Position numbers and translations under genes: made by a program. The notes beneath the pieces are model-generated. The model did no database searches, had not been told where the DNA came from, and was given only the letters and a program-made list of their open reading frames with translations. Shown here in pieces: positions 16,261 through 25,440 of a stretch of 64,000 bases of DNA. Source of the stretch: Clostridiales bacterium UBA3678 (GTDB taxonomy: Bacteria; Bacillota; Clostridia; TANB77; CAG-508); the NCBI GenBank assembly GCA_002372935.1, contig DFJF01000005.1:108368-172367 (forward strand). The letters run 5' to 3'. Numbering within the stretch: the stretch's first letter is position 1; each line of letters starts with the position of its first letter.

Positions 16261-18843
16261 TTATTCTGTATCTATATTTGTCAAATTTTCTGAAGTATTT
16301 GTCTTAATACTTGCATTTTCTGAATTTTCATTTGTACCTGTGTTTGTATTTCGAGCATTATTAGTATTATTATTTGTGTTTATATTCGTATTTGTATTAT
16401 TTCGAGAATCATTAATACTCGTGTTTGACGAATTTTGCGTATTATTATTTGTATTTGTCGAATTTCGAACATTATTATTTGTTGTATTAGTATTGGTTGT
16501 ATTTTGAGAATTATTTGTATTTGTATTTATATTTGTAGTATTTTGAGAATTATTTGTATATGTATTCGTACTTGTTGAATTTTGCAAATGATTTTCGCTC
16601 CTATTAATATTCGTATTTGTACTTGTAGATTTTTGGGAATTTGAATTTGATGAGCTTCCAAATCCAAATAAATTTTTTATTTTGTCTATAATTCCCTCAT
16701 TTGTAGCATCATTTACTTCGCTTCCTGAATGTGTATTACAATAAGCAGGCAATGTTCCTTTTAAATAATACTCTGTATATGTATCTTTACATCCACTTCT
16801 AGCTCTCATTCCACTTTCTTTGCAAACAGTGCATGCAATAACTCCAGATGGAATCTCAAATTTAGAATCATTTTTATTTTTATGAATGTCTTTCATGACA
16901 TTTGCCCAAATATATCCTGCTGGATTTTTTCTATTAAATTCTACTGTTTCATTTTGGTCATATCCAAACCAAGCTACAGCTGTATAATAGTTTGTGAATC
17001 CACATAGCCATCTATCATAGTTTTCATCAGATGTTCCAGTTTTAGCTGCAACATCTATTCCTGAAATTTTGCAATATGTTGCTGTTCCATTAACTCCAAG
17101 CACTGGTTGCTCTAAAAGGCTTTTTAAAATATATGCAACTTGTTTTGAAACTACTCTTTTCTTCTTTTGAGAGGTTTTCATTAATACATTTCCATCTTTT
17201 TCTACGATTTTAGTATAAAATGTTGGTTCAATGTATACTCCATCATTTGCCATTGTATTATATGCTCCAGCCATTTCTAATGGACTAATTCCTTTTTCCA
17301 AAGCTCCTAAAGATAGCCCAAGTGATTCATCTCCTTCTGTAAGAGTAGTAATTCCTATACTTTCCAAGAACTTCTTTGATTTTTTAGGAGTAATCTCTTT
17401 TAGCATCCTGACAAATGGAATATTTTGTGATGATTCAACTGCTCTCCTTACTGTGATTTTCCCTAGTTCACTGTCATAATCTGTAGGTGCAAAACCTGGC
17501 TCAAATTCTTCTACAGTATCATCATATATAGTAGAAGCAGTAAAAATCTTATCTGAAATTCCTGGAAGTAACACAGAAAGAGGCTTTAATGAAGATCCTG
17601 TTTGTCTTGTGCTTTGTGTTGCTCTATTTAAAGATCTAGATTCTGTCTTTTCTCCTAATCCTCCAACACATCCCAAAACATATCCTGTGTTAGGCTCCAT
17701 TACAACCATCGCAGCCTGAGATGTAGCACCTGCATTTACTTTAGACTCTAATATATATGTTTTTTTCTTACATTCTGTTTCTATACTTTCTTGCACATTC
17801 AAATCTTCTGTACTGTATATTTTAGATCCAGATAAATATAAAAAATTTGTTGCAAAATCTTCTGAAATATTATATTTATCCTCTATGTCTGATAAAACTT
17901 CATTTATAACAGCATCTGTATGATATGAATATACTGCATTTCCTGAATCCACATTTCCTTTTTTAAACTTCAGCCCAGCATCTACTTCTTGTACAGCATC
18001 ATTATATTTAGTCTCTGAAATATATCCAAGTTCTTTCATTTTTGATAATACAGTTTTTGTTCTATTATTAACCTTTTCTTTGCTTTCTTCTGTCTCATCA
18101 AAAGGCTTATATGAAGCTGGCGAATTGTTTATTCCTGCTAAAAATGCACACTCTGCAATGCTCAAATCCTTAACATCCTTATCAAAATAATATTTCGAAC
18201 CAGCACCAACTCCATAAAGATTTGGTCCAACATAAATTATATTTAAATAATATTCCAAAATATCATCTTTAGACAATGAATTATCTAATGTAAAAGCTTT
18301 ATACCATTCTCCTATCTTCCTAGAAATTTTTTTATCAGAATCTCCAGTTATATTTTTTACAAGTTGCTGTGTTATTGTACTTCCACCAAAAGATGATTTT
18401 CCAAAATGAATAATATAGCTGAAAATTGCACCACCAGTTCTTCTTATATCAACTCCATGATGTTTATAAAACCTTTGATCTTCTATAGAAATATATGCAT
18501 TTTTTAAATATTCTGGCATTTCACTTGAAGATACATAAATTCTTTTTTTCTCTTCTCCTATCTCAGCAATCTGTTTTCCGTCACTATTCAATACGACAGA
18601 GTCTTGAACATTTTGCATATTCTTAGCTAATTTTAGCCATTTGTTTGTAAAAATAATTAACTCTATAATTAAAAAAGTCACAATCATAATAATCATTAAT
18701 ATAGAAATCCTTCTTTTTTTGCTTTTGACTTTTTTATGTTTATCATTTTTTTGAAAGCGTGTCTTTTTAAAGGCTTTTGGTACAAATTCATCACTATCAT
18801 TCAATTCATCATCATTATTTTTTATTTTTTTGCCACTTTTCAT
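16261..18843 (-). CDS. Class A penicillin-binding protein (bifunctional, PBP1-type)
   Basis: Polymerises and cross-links peptidoglycan. A basic cytoplasmic head (residues 1-45) precedes one membrane helix (about 46-68). The transglycosylase domain holds EDQRFYKHHGVD and STITQQLVKN. The transpeptidase domain holds TGSSLKPLS (SxxK), SSQNIPF (SxN) and AAKTGTSD (KTG). After residue ~720 comes a ~130-residue tail made almost entirely of Asn, Thr and Ser in TNTNINTNN-like runs, a disordered extracellular extension. The start is ATG 18843. The family is certain; PBP1A versus PBP1B or PonA naming is not. Confidence 0.94.
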   Translation of the reverse strand: MKSGKKIKNNDDELNDSDEFVPKAFKKTRFQKNDKHKKVKSKKRRISILMIIMIVTFLIIELIIFTNKWLKLAKNMQNVQDSVVLNSDGKQIAEIGEEKKRIYVSSSEMPEYLKNAYISIEDQRFYKHHGVDIRRTGGAIFSYIIHFGKSSFGGSTITQQLVKNITGDSDKKISRKIGEWYKAFTLDNSLSKDDILEYYLNIIYVGPNLYGVGAGSKYYFDKDVKDLSIAECAFLAGINNSPASYKPFDETEESKEKVNNRTKTVLSKMKELGYISETKYNDAVQEVDAGLKFKKGNVDSGNAVYSYHTDAVINEVLSDIEDKYNISEDFATNFLYLSGSKIYSTEDLNVQESIETECKKKTYILESKVNAGATSQAAMVVMEPNTGYVLGCVGGLGEKTESRSLNRATQSTRQTGSSLKPLSVLLPGISDKIFTASTIYDDTVEEFEPGFAPTDYDSELGKITVRRAVESSQNIPFVRMLKEITPKKSKKFLESIGITTLTEGDESLGLSLGALEKGISPLEMAGAYNTMANDGVYIEPTFYTKIVEKDGNVLMKTSQKKKRVVSKQVAYILKSLLEQPVLGVNGTATYCKISGIDVAAKTGTSDENYDRWLCGFTNYYTAVAWFGYDQNETVEFNRKNPAGYIWANVMKDIHKNKNDSKFEIPSGVIACTVCKESGMRARSGCKDTYTEYYLKGTLPAYCNTHSGSEVNDATNEGIIDKIKNLFGFGSSSNSNSQKSTSTNTNINRSENHLQNSTSTNTYTNNSQNTTNINTNTNNSQNTTNTNTTNNNVRNSTNTNNNTQNSSNTSINDSRNNTNTNINTNNNTNNARNTNTGTNENSENASIKTNTSENLTNIDTE

Positions 18844-18888
18844 AATTCATCTCTCTTTCAAATATAAAACACTGAGAACCATTAAAAA

Positions 18889-18950
18889 CAGATCTTTTTT
18901 GATACTTTTTTTAATATCTGTCCTATCTTCAAAGAAGAACTGTCCCATTT
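18889..18950. repeat. Degenerate repeat cluster E
   Basis: Contains ACAGATCTTTTTT, ATATCTGTCC and AGAAGAACTGTCCC, mutated forms of the two repeat variants (GGGACAGATCTTT and GGGACGGTTCTTT). It lies between the PBP start and the KAP NTPase stop. Confidence 0.65.
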
Positions 18951-18959
18951 TAAATGTAT

Positions 18960-20906
18960 TTATAGTTCGTCCTCTACTATCATTTTATCTAAATCTTTAA
19001 CAAATCCCTTCAATATAACAGTTTTTATAGTTGTATCTTTTCCTTTTAAATAGTCTGAAATCATACGCTTTAAAGAACTCATATTTTTTTGCTCTTCTTT
19101 TACAACTTCTGGATGTAACTTTGCTCTTTTTAGCATTCTTTCTCTAATAATTACTATATCTTCATTTGTAGCACAAGTAAGTCTCTGTAACATTTGATAT
19201 GGATCAAAATATTTGAATATTGGAATATCCATGCATTCCTTATCAAATCTTTCATAGAATTGTTCCATTTTCATTGGAATATTTTTAAATACCTCTTCTG
19301 CTTTTATTTCATATTCTTTTTCTAATAATTCATCATTTAAATCATTAAAACTACTGATTACTTCATTTATATCATCAGATGAATTATAAATTGAAATTTT
19401 TTCTAGCTCTTCGCGAACATTTGGAAAATATCTTGAATGACTCGCAGCTATATTCATTCCAGTAATAAAGTCTTCTTTTAAATCTTTTAGGTCATAACTA
19501 ATTAAATAATTATTGTAAAAATAGATATAATATACAAACAATTTTGCAATATCTATAAGCTCTAACTTGCCTTTTTTGACATCATCAAGAGCCTCATATA
19601 CTGTGTCAAAAAACTTATCATCTGGAATTTTCCAATATTCTTCAACTAAAATTCTCTTATATGCAGGAATATTTCTTTCTCCACTTGATGTCATTTCTGC
19701 ATCTTCCATATCACGCTTGAAAATTTTCATATCGAAAATTCTAGTTCTAATATAAAATTCTATGAATTTAAAAAATCTATATTCTGTTTTAAAATTATAA
19801 TAATAATTTCCATCAAATTCTTTTATATAAAATTGTCTATTATCACTTAAAACCCTTGAAGAAACTAAGATTGATTTATATTCTTCATTATCTTCTATAT
19901 TTTTGAATTTTTCCTTAGTAATTTTTCCAGCTTTTATCTCAAATGATGCAGCTATAGTAAAAATAAGCATTGTTTGCATAACAATTTTATTAGTATTTGG
20001 ATAAAATTTATCTGTCATTTCATAAATCTTTTTAAAATCATTTAAAGATTGTTTTAAAATACGCAAGTTCCTTGTTCCGCTTCTCTTAAATGTTGACATA
20101 ATCAAATTAGAATTTTCTCTTAAAAATTTGACTAATCCTGGATTTGACTCATATCTCATTAGAATTCCATTTATAATATAGTCAAATTTAGGTGCATATT
20201 CAAAAGTCTCTCCTATTAATTTTTCCTTAATTCTCTCATAATCATTTGTTCTTTCAAAAACAGTTTCTATTCTATCTTTAATTTTTTCAATCATAGGTAA
20301 ATCATTATTATTAAGTTCACCTTGCTTGTCCAAAAGATAAGTTGCTATAAAAGTCTTCATTTCAAGATTTTCACTCTTCATCTTTGTAGCTAATTCTTTT
20401 TCATTACAGATGATGATTGTCTTCATGTGATCATGTTCAACGAAATTGTTGATATAGCCCAAAATGTCTATAACATCAACATTTGCTCTTTCTAAATCAT
20501 CAAAACATAAAACCTTGTCATTAATAGCAAAAAACTCATCATAATCAATCTTCTCCCCATTTTGTGCCACACCGAAAAAATTCGCCATATCAAGGCTAGT
20601 TTTAGCATATTCTGGAATTGCTGTTTGTTTATGTGTTGACATATATCTTCTCAAACTTTTATCCATTAGTTGGGTAGTCTCAATAAATATTTTCTTACTA
20701 ATTTCTTCCAAATTTGAAATACCATATAGAGACATATAAATAGTCTTATATTTTCTTCCATTTAGTGTAAGTGATTCGATTTTTGTTTTAATTTGATTAT
20801 TCCAGAAATATGTTTTTCCTGCACCCCATTCACCATTAATCATAATAGCATAATCTGTATAATCTGATCTTACATAATCTAAAACACTTTCTAATAAATC
20901 ATCCAT
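18960..20906 (-). CDS. KAP-family P-loop NTPase, 648 aa
   Basis: The N-terminal domain has a Walker A loop GEWGAGKTYF near residue 30 and a Walker B segment VLCFDDLERA near residue 135, followed by a sensor-like IIICNEKELA. This arrangement is that of KAP-type STAND-related NTPases. No membrane helices are evident, unlike many KAP proteins. The remaining ~400 residues are helical and charged, with no recognised effector domain. ATG 20906 follows GAGG by six bases. It stands alone between two repeat clusters (E and F). KAP NTPases occur both in housekeeping and in phage-defence settings; nothing here decides between them. Confidence 0.8.
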   Translation of the reverse strand: MDDLLESVLDYVRSDYTDYAIMINGEWGAGKTYFWNNQIKTKIESLTLNGRKYKTIYMSLYGISNLEEISKKIFIETTQLMDKSLRRYMSTHKQTAIPEYAKTSLDMANFFGVAQNGEKIDYDEFFAINDKVLCFDDLERANVDVIDILGYINNFVEHDHMKTIIICNEKELATKMKSENLEMKTFIATYLLDKQGELNNNDLPMIEKIKDRIETVFERTNDYERIKEKLIGETFEYAPKFDYIINGILMRYESNPGLVKFLRENSNLIMSTFKRSGTRNLRILKQSLNDFKKIYEMTDKFYPNTNKIVMQTMLIFTIAASFEIKAGKITKEKFKNIEDNEEYKSILVSSRVLSDNRQFYIKEFDGNYYYNFKTEYRFFKFIEFYIRTRIFDMKIFKRDMEDAEMTSSGERNIPAYKRILVEEYWKIPDDKFFDTVYEALDDVKKGKLELIDIAKLFVYYIYFYNNYLISYDLKDLKEDFITGMNIAASHSRYFPNVREELEKISIYNSSDDINEVISSFNDLNDELLEKEYEIKAEEVFKNIPMKMEQFYERFDKECMDIPIFKYFDPYQMLQRLTCATNEDIVIIRERMLKRAKLHPEVVKEEQKNMSSLKRMISDYLKGKDTTIKTVILKGFVKDLDKMIVEDEL

Positions 20907-20933
20907 AATATTCCTCACTTTCTTCTTTCAAAA

Positions 20934-21029
20934 GGGGACGGTTCTTTTTTGAAAGAGAACCGTCCCCTTTCAAAAAAGAACCGTCCCCTTCTGAAAGAGA
21001 ACCGTCCCCTTTTGAAAAAGAACCGTCCC
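20934..21029. repeat. GGGACGGTTC repeat cluster F (one direct, four inverted)
   Basis: The first two copies form a 12-bp inverted repeat with the same 10-base loop as cluster A. Three more reverse copies follow at ~21-bp steps. It fills the space between the KAP gene start and the comF stop. Confidence 0.95.
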
Positions 21030-21038
21030 TTTCTGAAA

Positions 21039-21698
21039 TTAATCTTTTGCAATTGTAAATATTCCAATCGATTTTACCCCAATATTTTTTAGTATTCTGC
21101 TACATTCATTCACTGTATTTCCTGTTGTAAAAATATCATCTACAAGCAAAACTTTTTTTCCCGTAAAATTTTCTTTTGTTTTTGCTTCGTAAACTCCTAT
21201 CACATTCTTTACCCTTTCTTCTTGGCTTAATGTACTTTGAGGCTGATTGTCTTTTATCTTTACCAAAGTCTTTTTATATGAAATTGCTTTATTTAAATCT
21301 TTTTTATTTATTGATTTTGCAATGTTAATTGCCAATAAATCACTTTGATTGTATCCTCTTTCTTTATATCTTTTTTGACTTATTGGAACTGGAGTTATTA
21401 TATCATACTTTACAATTTGATTACAAATTTTTTCATTATTTTCTATAAATTTTACAAAACTTTCATAAATATATGGTTTATCTTCAAATTTATATTTTAT
21501 TATTATATCTCGGATCTCTCCATCATATTGAAATAAATAGATGTGTTCGTCAAAATAACTAGATGTGTCTTTATAACTTTCAATTTTGCAAGCAGATTGA
21601 TTTTTTAATCTAATTTTGCACTTTTTACATAATCTATTTTTATCTAATTTTCCACAAAAACCGCACACTGGTGGATATAAAATGTCTATAAAGTTCAA
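21039..21698 (-). CDS. comF: ComF-family phosphoribosyltransferase-like protein
   Basis: ComF works in uptake of transforming DNA in competent Firmicutes. The N-terminal zinc finger shows CGFCGKLDKNRLCKKC. The C-terminal half is a type I phosphoribosyltransferase fold with YDIITPVPISQKRYKERGYNQ (in part) and the PRPP loop VLLVDDIFTTGNT. I choose TTG 21698 (GAGGTG upstream, protein begins NFIDILYPPVCG), giving 219 aa. An upstream ATG at 21740 adds residues unlike the family. recD2 lies directly upstream, about 100 bases away. Confidence 0.9.
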   Translation of the reverse strand: MNFIDILYPPVCGFCGKLDKNRLCKKCKIRLKNQSACKIESYKDTSSYFDEHIYLFQYDGEIRDIIIKYKFEDKPYIYESFVKFIENNEKICNQIVKYDIITPVPISQKRYKERGYNQSDLLAINIAKSINKKDLNKAISYKKTLVKIKDNQPQSTLSQEERVKNVIGVYEAKTKENFTGKKVLLVDDIFTTGNTVNECSRILKNIGVKSIGIFTIAKD

Positions 21699-21800
21699 AA
21701 TTTCACCTCGGTATAATTTAATAATTATTGTAATTCTCAAATTTGAAATTTATGAAGTCCTGAAACAGAGATTTTAAACAATAAAATCTCTGAATTACAA

Positions 21801-24062
21801 TCAATTATTTTCACTATATAAAATTAATTTGTATTTTAGCCCCGTATTTCTTTTTTTACTGTCAACATTATTTATCATAAATTCAATTGTGTTTTTTTCT
21901 CCAATTATAATCAAAAGCTGCTTGGCTCTAGTAATTCCTGTATATAGTAAATTTCTAGTTAGAAGAATTGGTGCTGTTCTAGGTATGCACATAATAACAA
22001 CATCATATTCACTACCTTGTGCTTTATGGATCGTAACTGCATAACTATGTTCAATTTGCTCCAAGTTTGTGTATTCATATACTGCAACTTTGCCATCATC
22101 AAATTTTATTGTAACACTTTTTTCTCTTTCGCTAATACTCAAAATAGTGCCTATTTCTCCATTAAACACTCCTGTACCATATTCCACTTTCTCCTCTTTC
22201 TTAAGATTTTCCTTCTCCCAAGTAATATCATAATTATTCTTTACTTGCATTATTCTATCTCCAACTCTGAAAATTACACCATTTGCCTTTTTCTCATCTC
22301 TTAATTTATCTTCTGGATTTAATGCATTTTGCAAATATTTATTTAGTTCTTTTGTCCCAAGCATTCCTTTTTTTGTTGGAGTCAAAATTTGAATATTCTT
22401 AAAAAAATCATAATTACCATAATTTTGAAGTCTTCCTGTGCATAATGAAATAATTTGATATAATATTTTTTCCTGATTTCTCTCATCTATGACAAAAAAA
22501 TCTTTTTTAGAATCATCTGATAGCTCATTTTTTGGCAAAAAATATTTTCCATCATTTACTCTATGTGCGTTCACAACGATTTGGCTCTTGGCAGCTTGTC
22601 TAAATACTTTGTCTAAATGAATAGTTGTGACTGTCTCTGATTCGATTAAATCTTTTAGAACAATTCCAGGTCCTACAGATGGCAATTGATCACTATCTCC
22701 AACTAAAATCAATTTTGTCCCTTTATATATTGAACATAATAAATAATTCATCAAAAACATGTCAACCATTGACATTTCATCAACAATTATTAAATCCGCA
22801 TCAATCGGAGTTCCCTGGTATTCTTGCTGTTTATTTAACAAAATATCATCATCAAACTTTCCGATTTCTAAAAGTCTATGCAGAGTGCTTGCTTCTTCTC
22901 CTGTGGTCTCTGTAATTCTTTTTGCTGCTCTACCAGTTGGTGCACATAATACGACCTTGTTTCCCTGCTTTTCATAAATCTGTATTATAGACTTGATTAT
23001 TGTAGTTTTTCCAGTACCAGGTCCTCCTGTTATAATTGTAACATTATGATCATTAACGGCTTCTATCGCTTCTTTTTGCTTATCTGACAAATTTATATCA
23101 TCAATTATTTCAATTTTGCCTAATTCTTTATTTATATTTTTTATAAATTTAAAATTCTTTGCATTATCCAGAGATAAAATTTTTTTTGCAATACTTTCTT
23201 CTGTTTTATAAAAAATTGCCAAATATACCCATATATCTCCATTTTCTCTTGTTTCTTCATATATCTCACCTGAAGCCTTTAGATTAATATAACTATCTTC
23301 TATAAAATCTCCGGAAACTCCTATAAGAGTTCTTACAAACTCTATTAAATTTTCTTTAAGTGTGCAACAATGCCCATTATATGTAATTCTTATTAATGAA
23401 TATTTAATTGCACTTCTCACTCTTTTATCATTATTTTCTTCCATGCCCAAATCCATAGCCATTTTATCTATCTGTTTAAAATCAACGCCTCTTGCAATAT
23501 CTATTAAAATATATGGATTCGCTTCAATTTGCTCAATCGCATTAATCCCAAGCTCATCATAAACTTTTTTAGAATTCTCTGCACCTATTCCAAACTTTTC
23601 TAAAAATCCCACAATCTGCCATACTTCCCAGTGCTCAACAAAACTTGCTGAAATCTCTAAAGCCTTTTCTTTTGTAATGCCTCTTATCTGAGACAACTTC
23701 AAAGGCTGAAATTTAATAACACTTATCGTATCTTCTCCAAAAGTTCCAACAATTTTATGTGCAGTTGCTGGTCCAACTCCTTTAATCATACCATTTCCAA
23801 TATATCCTTCTAAAGCATCTAAAGTCTGTGGCATGAGCTTTTCAAAAGTATCAACCTTAAATTGCTTACCATACTCTCTATGTTTCACAAATCTTCCAAT
23901 AACTTTAAGCTCATCCCCCTCTACAACAAAAGGCAAATACCCAACTATAGTTATTAAATTATCTTCTTTTCCATCAATTTTATCAACATACATTTCAGCT
24001 ATTGTATAACTATTTACATCATTTTGATAAATTATTGCAGTAATTTCTCCTGTAAGTTTCAA
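21801..24062 (-). CDS. recD2: RecD2-type ATP-dependent DNA helicase
   Basis: A 5'-3' superfamily 1B helicase acting in DNA repair without RecBC. Layout: an N-terminal OB-like region, helix-hairpin-helix repeats (GYIGNGMIKGVGPATAHKI, then QIRGITKEKAL), the motor with Walker A GGPGTGKTT and Walker B LIIVDEMSMVD, and C-terminal TIHKAQGSEYD with TGITRAKQLL. At 753 aa it is full length. The start is TTG 24062. Its AAAGGAG ribosome site lies immediately beside repeat cluster G, so the repeat forms part of its leader. Confidence 0.95.
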   Translation of the reverse strand: MKLTGEITAIIYQNDVNSYTIAEMYVDKIDGKEDNLITIVGYLPFVVEGDELKVIGRFVKHREYGKQFKVDTFEKLMPQTLDALEGYIGNGMIKGVGPATAHKIVGTFGEDTISVIKFQPLKLSQIRGITKEKALEISASFVEHWEVWQIVGFLEKFGIGAENSKKVYDELGINAIEQIEANPYILIDIARGVDFKQIDKMAMDLGMEENNDKRVRSAIKYSLIRITYNGHCCTLKENLIEFVRTLIGVSGDFIEDSYINLKASGEIYEETRENGDIWVYLAIFYKTEESIAKKILSLDNAKNFKFIKNINKELGKIEIIDDINLSDKQKEAIEAVNDHNVTIITGGPGTGKTTIIKSIIQIYEKQGNKVVLCAPTGRAAKRITETTGEEASTLHRLLEIGKFDDDILLNKQQEYQGTPIDADLIIVDEMSMVDMFLMNYLLCSIYKGTKLILVGDSDQLPSVGPGIVLKDLIESETVTTIHLDKVFRQAAKSQIVVNAHRVNDGKYFLPKNELSDDSKKDFFVIDERNQEKILYQIISLCTGRLQNYGNYDFFKNIQILTPTKKGMLGTKELNKYLQNALNPEDKLRDEKKANGVIFRVGDRIMQVKNNYDITWEKENLKKEEKVEYGTGVFNGEIGTILSISEREKSVTIKFDDGKVAVYEYTNLEQIEHSYAVTIHKAQGSEYDVVIMCIPRTAPILLTRNLLYTGITRAKQLLIIIGEKNTIEFMINNVDSKKRNTGLKYKLILYSENN

Positions 24063-24081
24063 TTTTTGCTCCTTTCAAAGA

Positions 24082-24198
24082 GGGACGGTTCTCTTTCAAA
24101 AAGGGACGGTTCTTTTTTGAAAGGGGACGGTTCTTTTTTGAAGGGGGACGGTTCTCTTTCAAAAGGGGACGGTTCTTTTTTGAAGGGGGACGGTTCTT
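24082..24198 (+). repeat. GGGACGGTTC repeat cluster G (six direct copies)
   Basis: Six copies of GGGACGGTTCT begin near 24082, 24102, 24123, 24144, 24165 and 24186, a period of about 21 bp. It lies between the recD2 start and the 3' end of the transposase-like gene. It is the only cluster with all copies in one direction. Confidence 0.97.
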
Positions 24199-24308
24199 TA
24201 AATAAAAATTGAAACTAATACACCAATTTTAAAGTAATATTAATTTTTCATTTTTATAAAAGATTAAATCCCCTCTATCTCAAAGAATGTATCTCTCTTT
24301 TTATTAAA

Positions 24309-25085
24309 TTATATTTCATCAATTTTTTCTTTTATCATTTTCAAATTCCATCTGCTAATTCTTGTAACTCTTGCAATCTGACTTAAACTAGTATATTGCA
24401 TATTTTTAAAAATTTCAACTACTTTTTCTAATTCTTCATCATTAAATTTTGAGATTTCATTAATATTATTAATCTTAAATTTTTTTACAATAAAATCTTT
24501 TAACCCTTCATCTGTAAAGTTTGTTTCCAATTCAAATTCAAGAAAATCAAATTGATTATCACTATTCTCTAGCAATGTAAATTTTTTTAAATCATCTATA
24601 TTTTCATTGAAATAATGCAACAAGATATGCTTGTCAACAATTTTTTCTTTTCCTATATATTCATGATAACTGCTCCAATGGTAATCTTTGGTTTGACAAA
24701 TTCCAGCTTTTTCGGGATTTTGATGTACATATCTACAGACATCTAAAAAATATTTTTGATTTTCAACACACTTACTTTTAAATCTATCTTGAAAAAAATG
24801 ACCTGAACGATTATATTTTTTGTTAAAATATGAGGTATACCTAATATTTAAGCTCTGCATAAATCTTGATAAATCTGTATCTTCTATTTGCATCACCAAA
24901 TGTACATGATTGCTCATCAAACAATATGCAAATATCTTACAAGAAAATAAATCTTTCAAATTTTCAATTTTTTTTAAATAATTTGATTTGTCTTGGCTAT
25001 CGTAAAAAATATCTTGTCCATCAATTCCTTTACACATTATATGATATATCTTACTTAAACTTAGTTTTCTAGCACTTCTTGGCAA
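24309..25085 (-). CDS. REP-associated tyrosine transposase (RAYT, Y1_Tnp superfamily)
   Basis: Single-strand DNA endonuclease of the IS200/IS605-like HUH class, domesticated as RAYT. The N-terminus MPRSARKLSLSKIYHIMCKG and the HUH motif SNHVHLVM (about residues 58-65) fit. SGHFFQDRFKS and the catalytic-tyrosine segment VCRYVHQNPEKAG also fit. The C-terminal ~60 residues hold a helix-turn-helix (SLSQIARVTRISRWNLKMI). No IS ends were found. Instead the gene is flanked by repeat cluster G on one side and H, in opposite orientation, on the other, as in known REP-RAYT units. That arrangement makes it the probable source of the repeat family. Confidence 0.92.
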   Translation of the reverse strand: MPRSARKLSLSKIYHIMCKGIDGQDIFYDSQDKSNYLKKIENLKDLFSCKIFAYCLMSNHVHLVMQIEDTDLSRFMQSLNIRYTSYFNKKYNRSGHFFQDRFKSKCVENQKYFLDVCRYVHQNPEKAGICQTKDYHWSSYHEYIGKEKIVDKHILLHYFNENIDDLKKFTLLENSDNQFDFLEFELETNFTDEGLKDFIVKKFKINNINEISKFNDEELEKVVEIFKNMQYTSLSQIARVTRISRWNLKMIKEKIDEI

Positions 25086-25319
25086 ATAATCACATCCTTT
25101 ATAAAAGAAATTTTATTCTAATTTTTTGAAATTAAAATTATTTGATTTAAATAATAATTCAGACAAAAACATTGAATAATCAAATTAAAAAACAATTTTA
25201 AATAACAATTTTAATAATTGATTCAAATAATTAAATTTATGTTAATAATTCTAGCACATTAATTTTAATTTGTCTATACTTTTTCCAAAAAATGGTATTA
25301 TTTCTCTGCCTATTCTTTT

Positions 25320-25440
25320 AAAGATCTGTCCCTCTTTCAAAAAGAACCGTCCCCTTTCAAAAAAGAACCGTCCCCTTTCAAAAAAGAACCGTCCCCTTTC
25401 AAAAAAGAACCGTCCCCCTTTGAAAGAGGGACAGATCTTT
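25320..25440. repeat. Repeat cluster H: 22-bp terminal inverted repeats around four inner copies
   Basis: Four AAAGAACCGTCCCC copies are enclosed by a perfect 22-bp inverted repeat (25320-25341 with 25419-25440). The arms carry the variant GGGACAGATCTTT. The cluster abuts the ftsZ stop codon (25439-25441). It looks like a small unit that could move as a whole. Confidence 0.95.

Noticed and set aside
24082..24198. Regular repeat spacing suggestive of a CRISPR array
   Set aside because: The period is only ~21 bp with no unique spacers, and no cas gene is present.
24024..24212. Open frame encoding a repeated SKRDGS/LKGDGS peptide across cluster G
   Set aside because: It is the translation of the six direct repeat copies. 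It has no ribosome site and other clusters give no matching frame.
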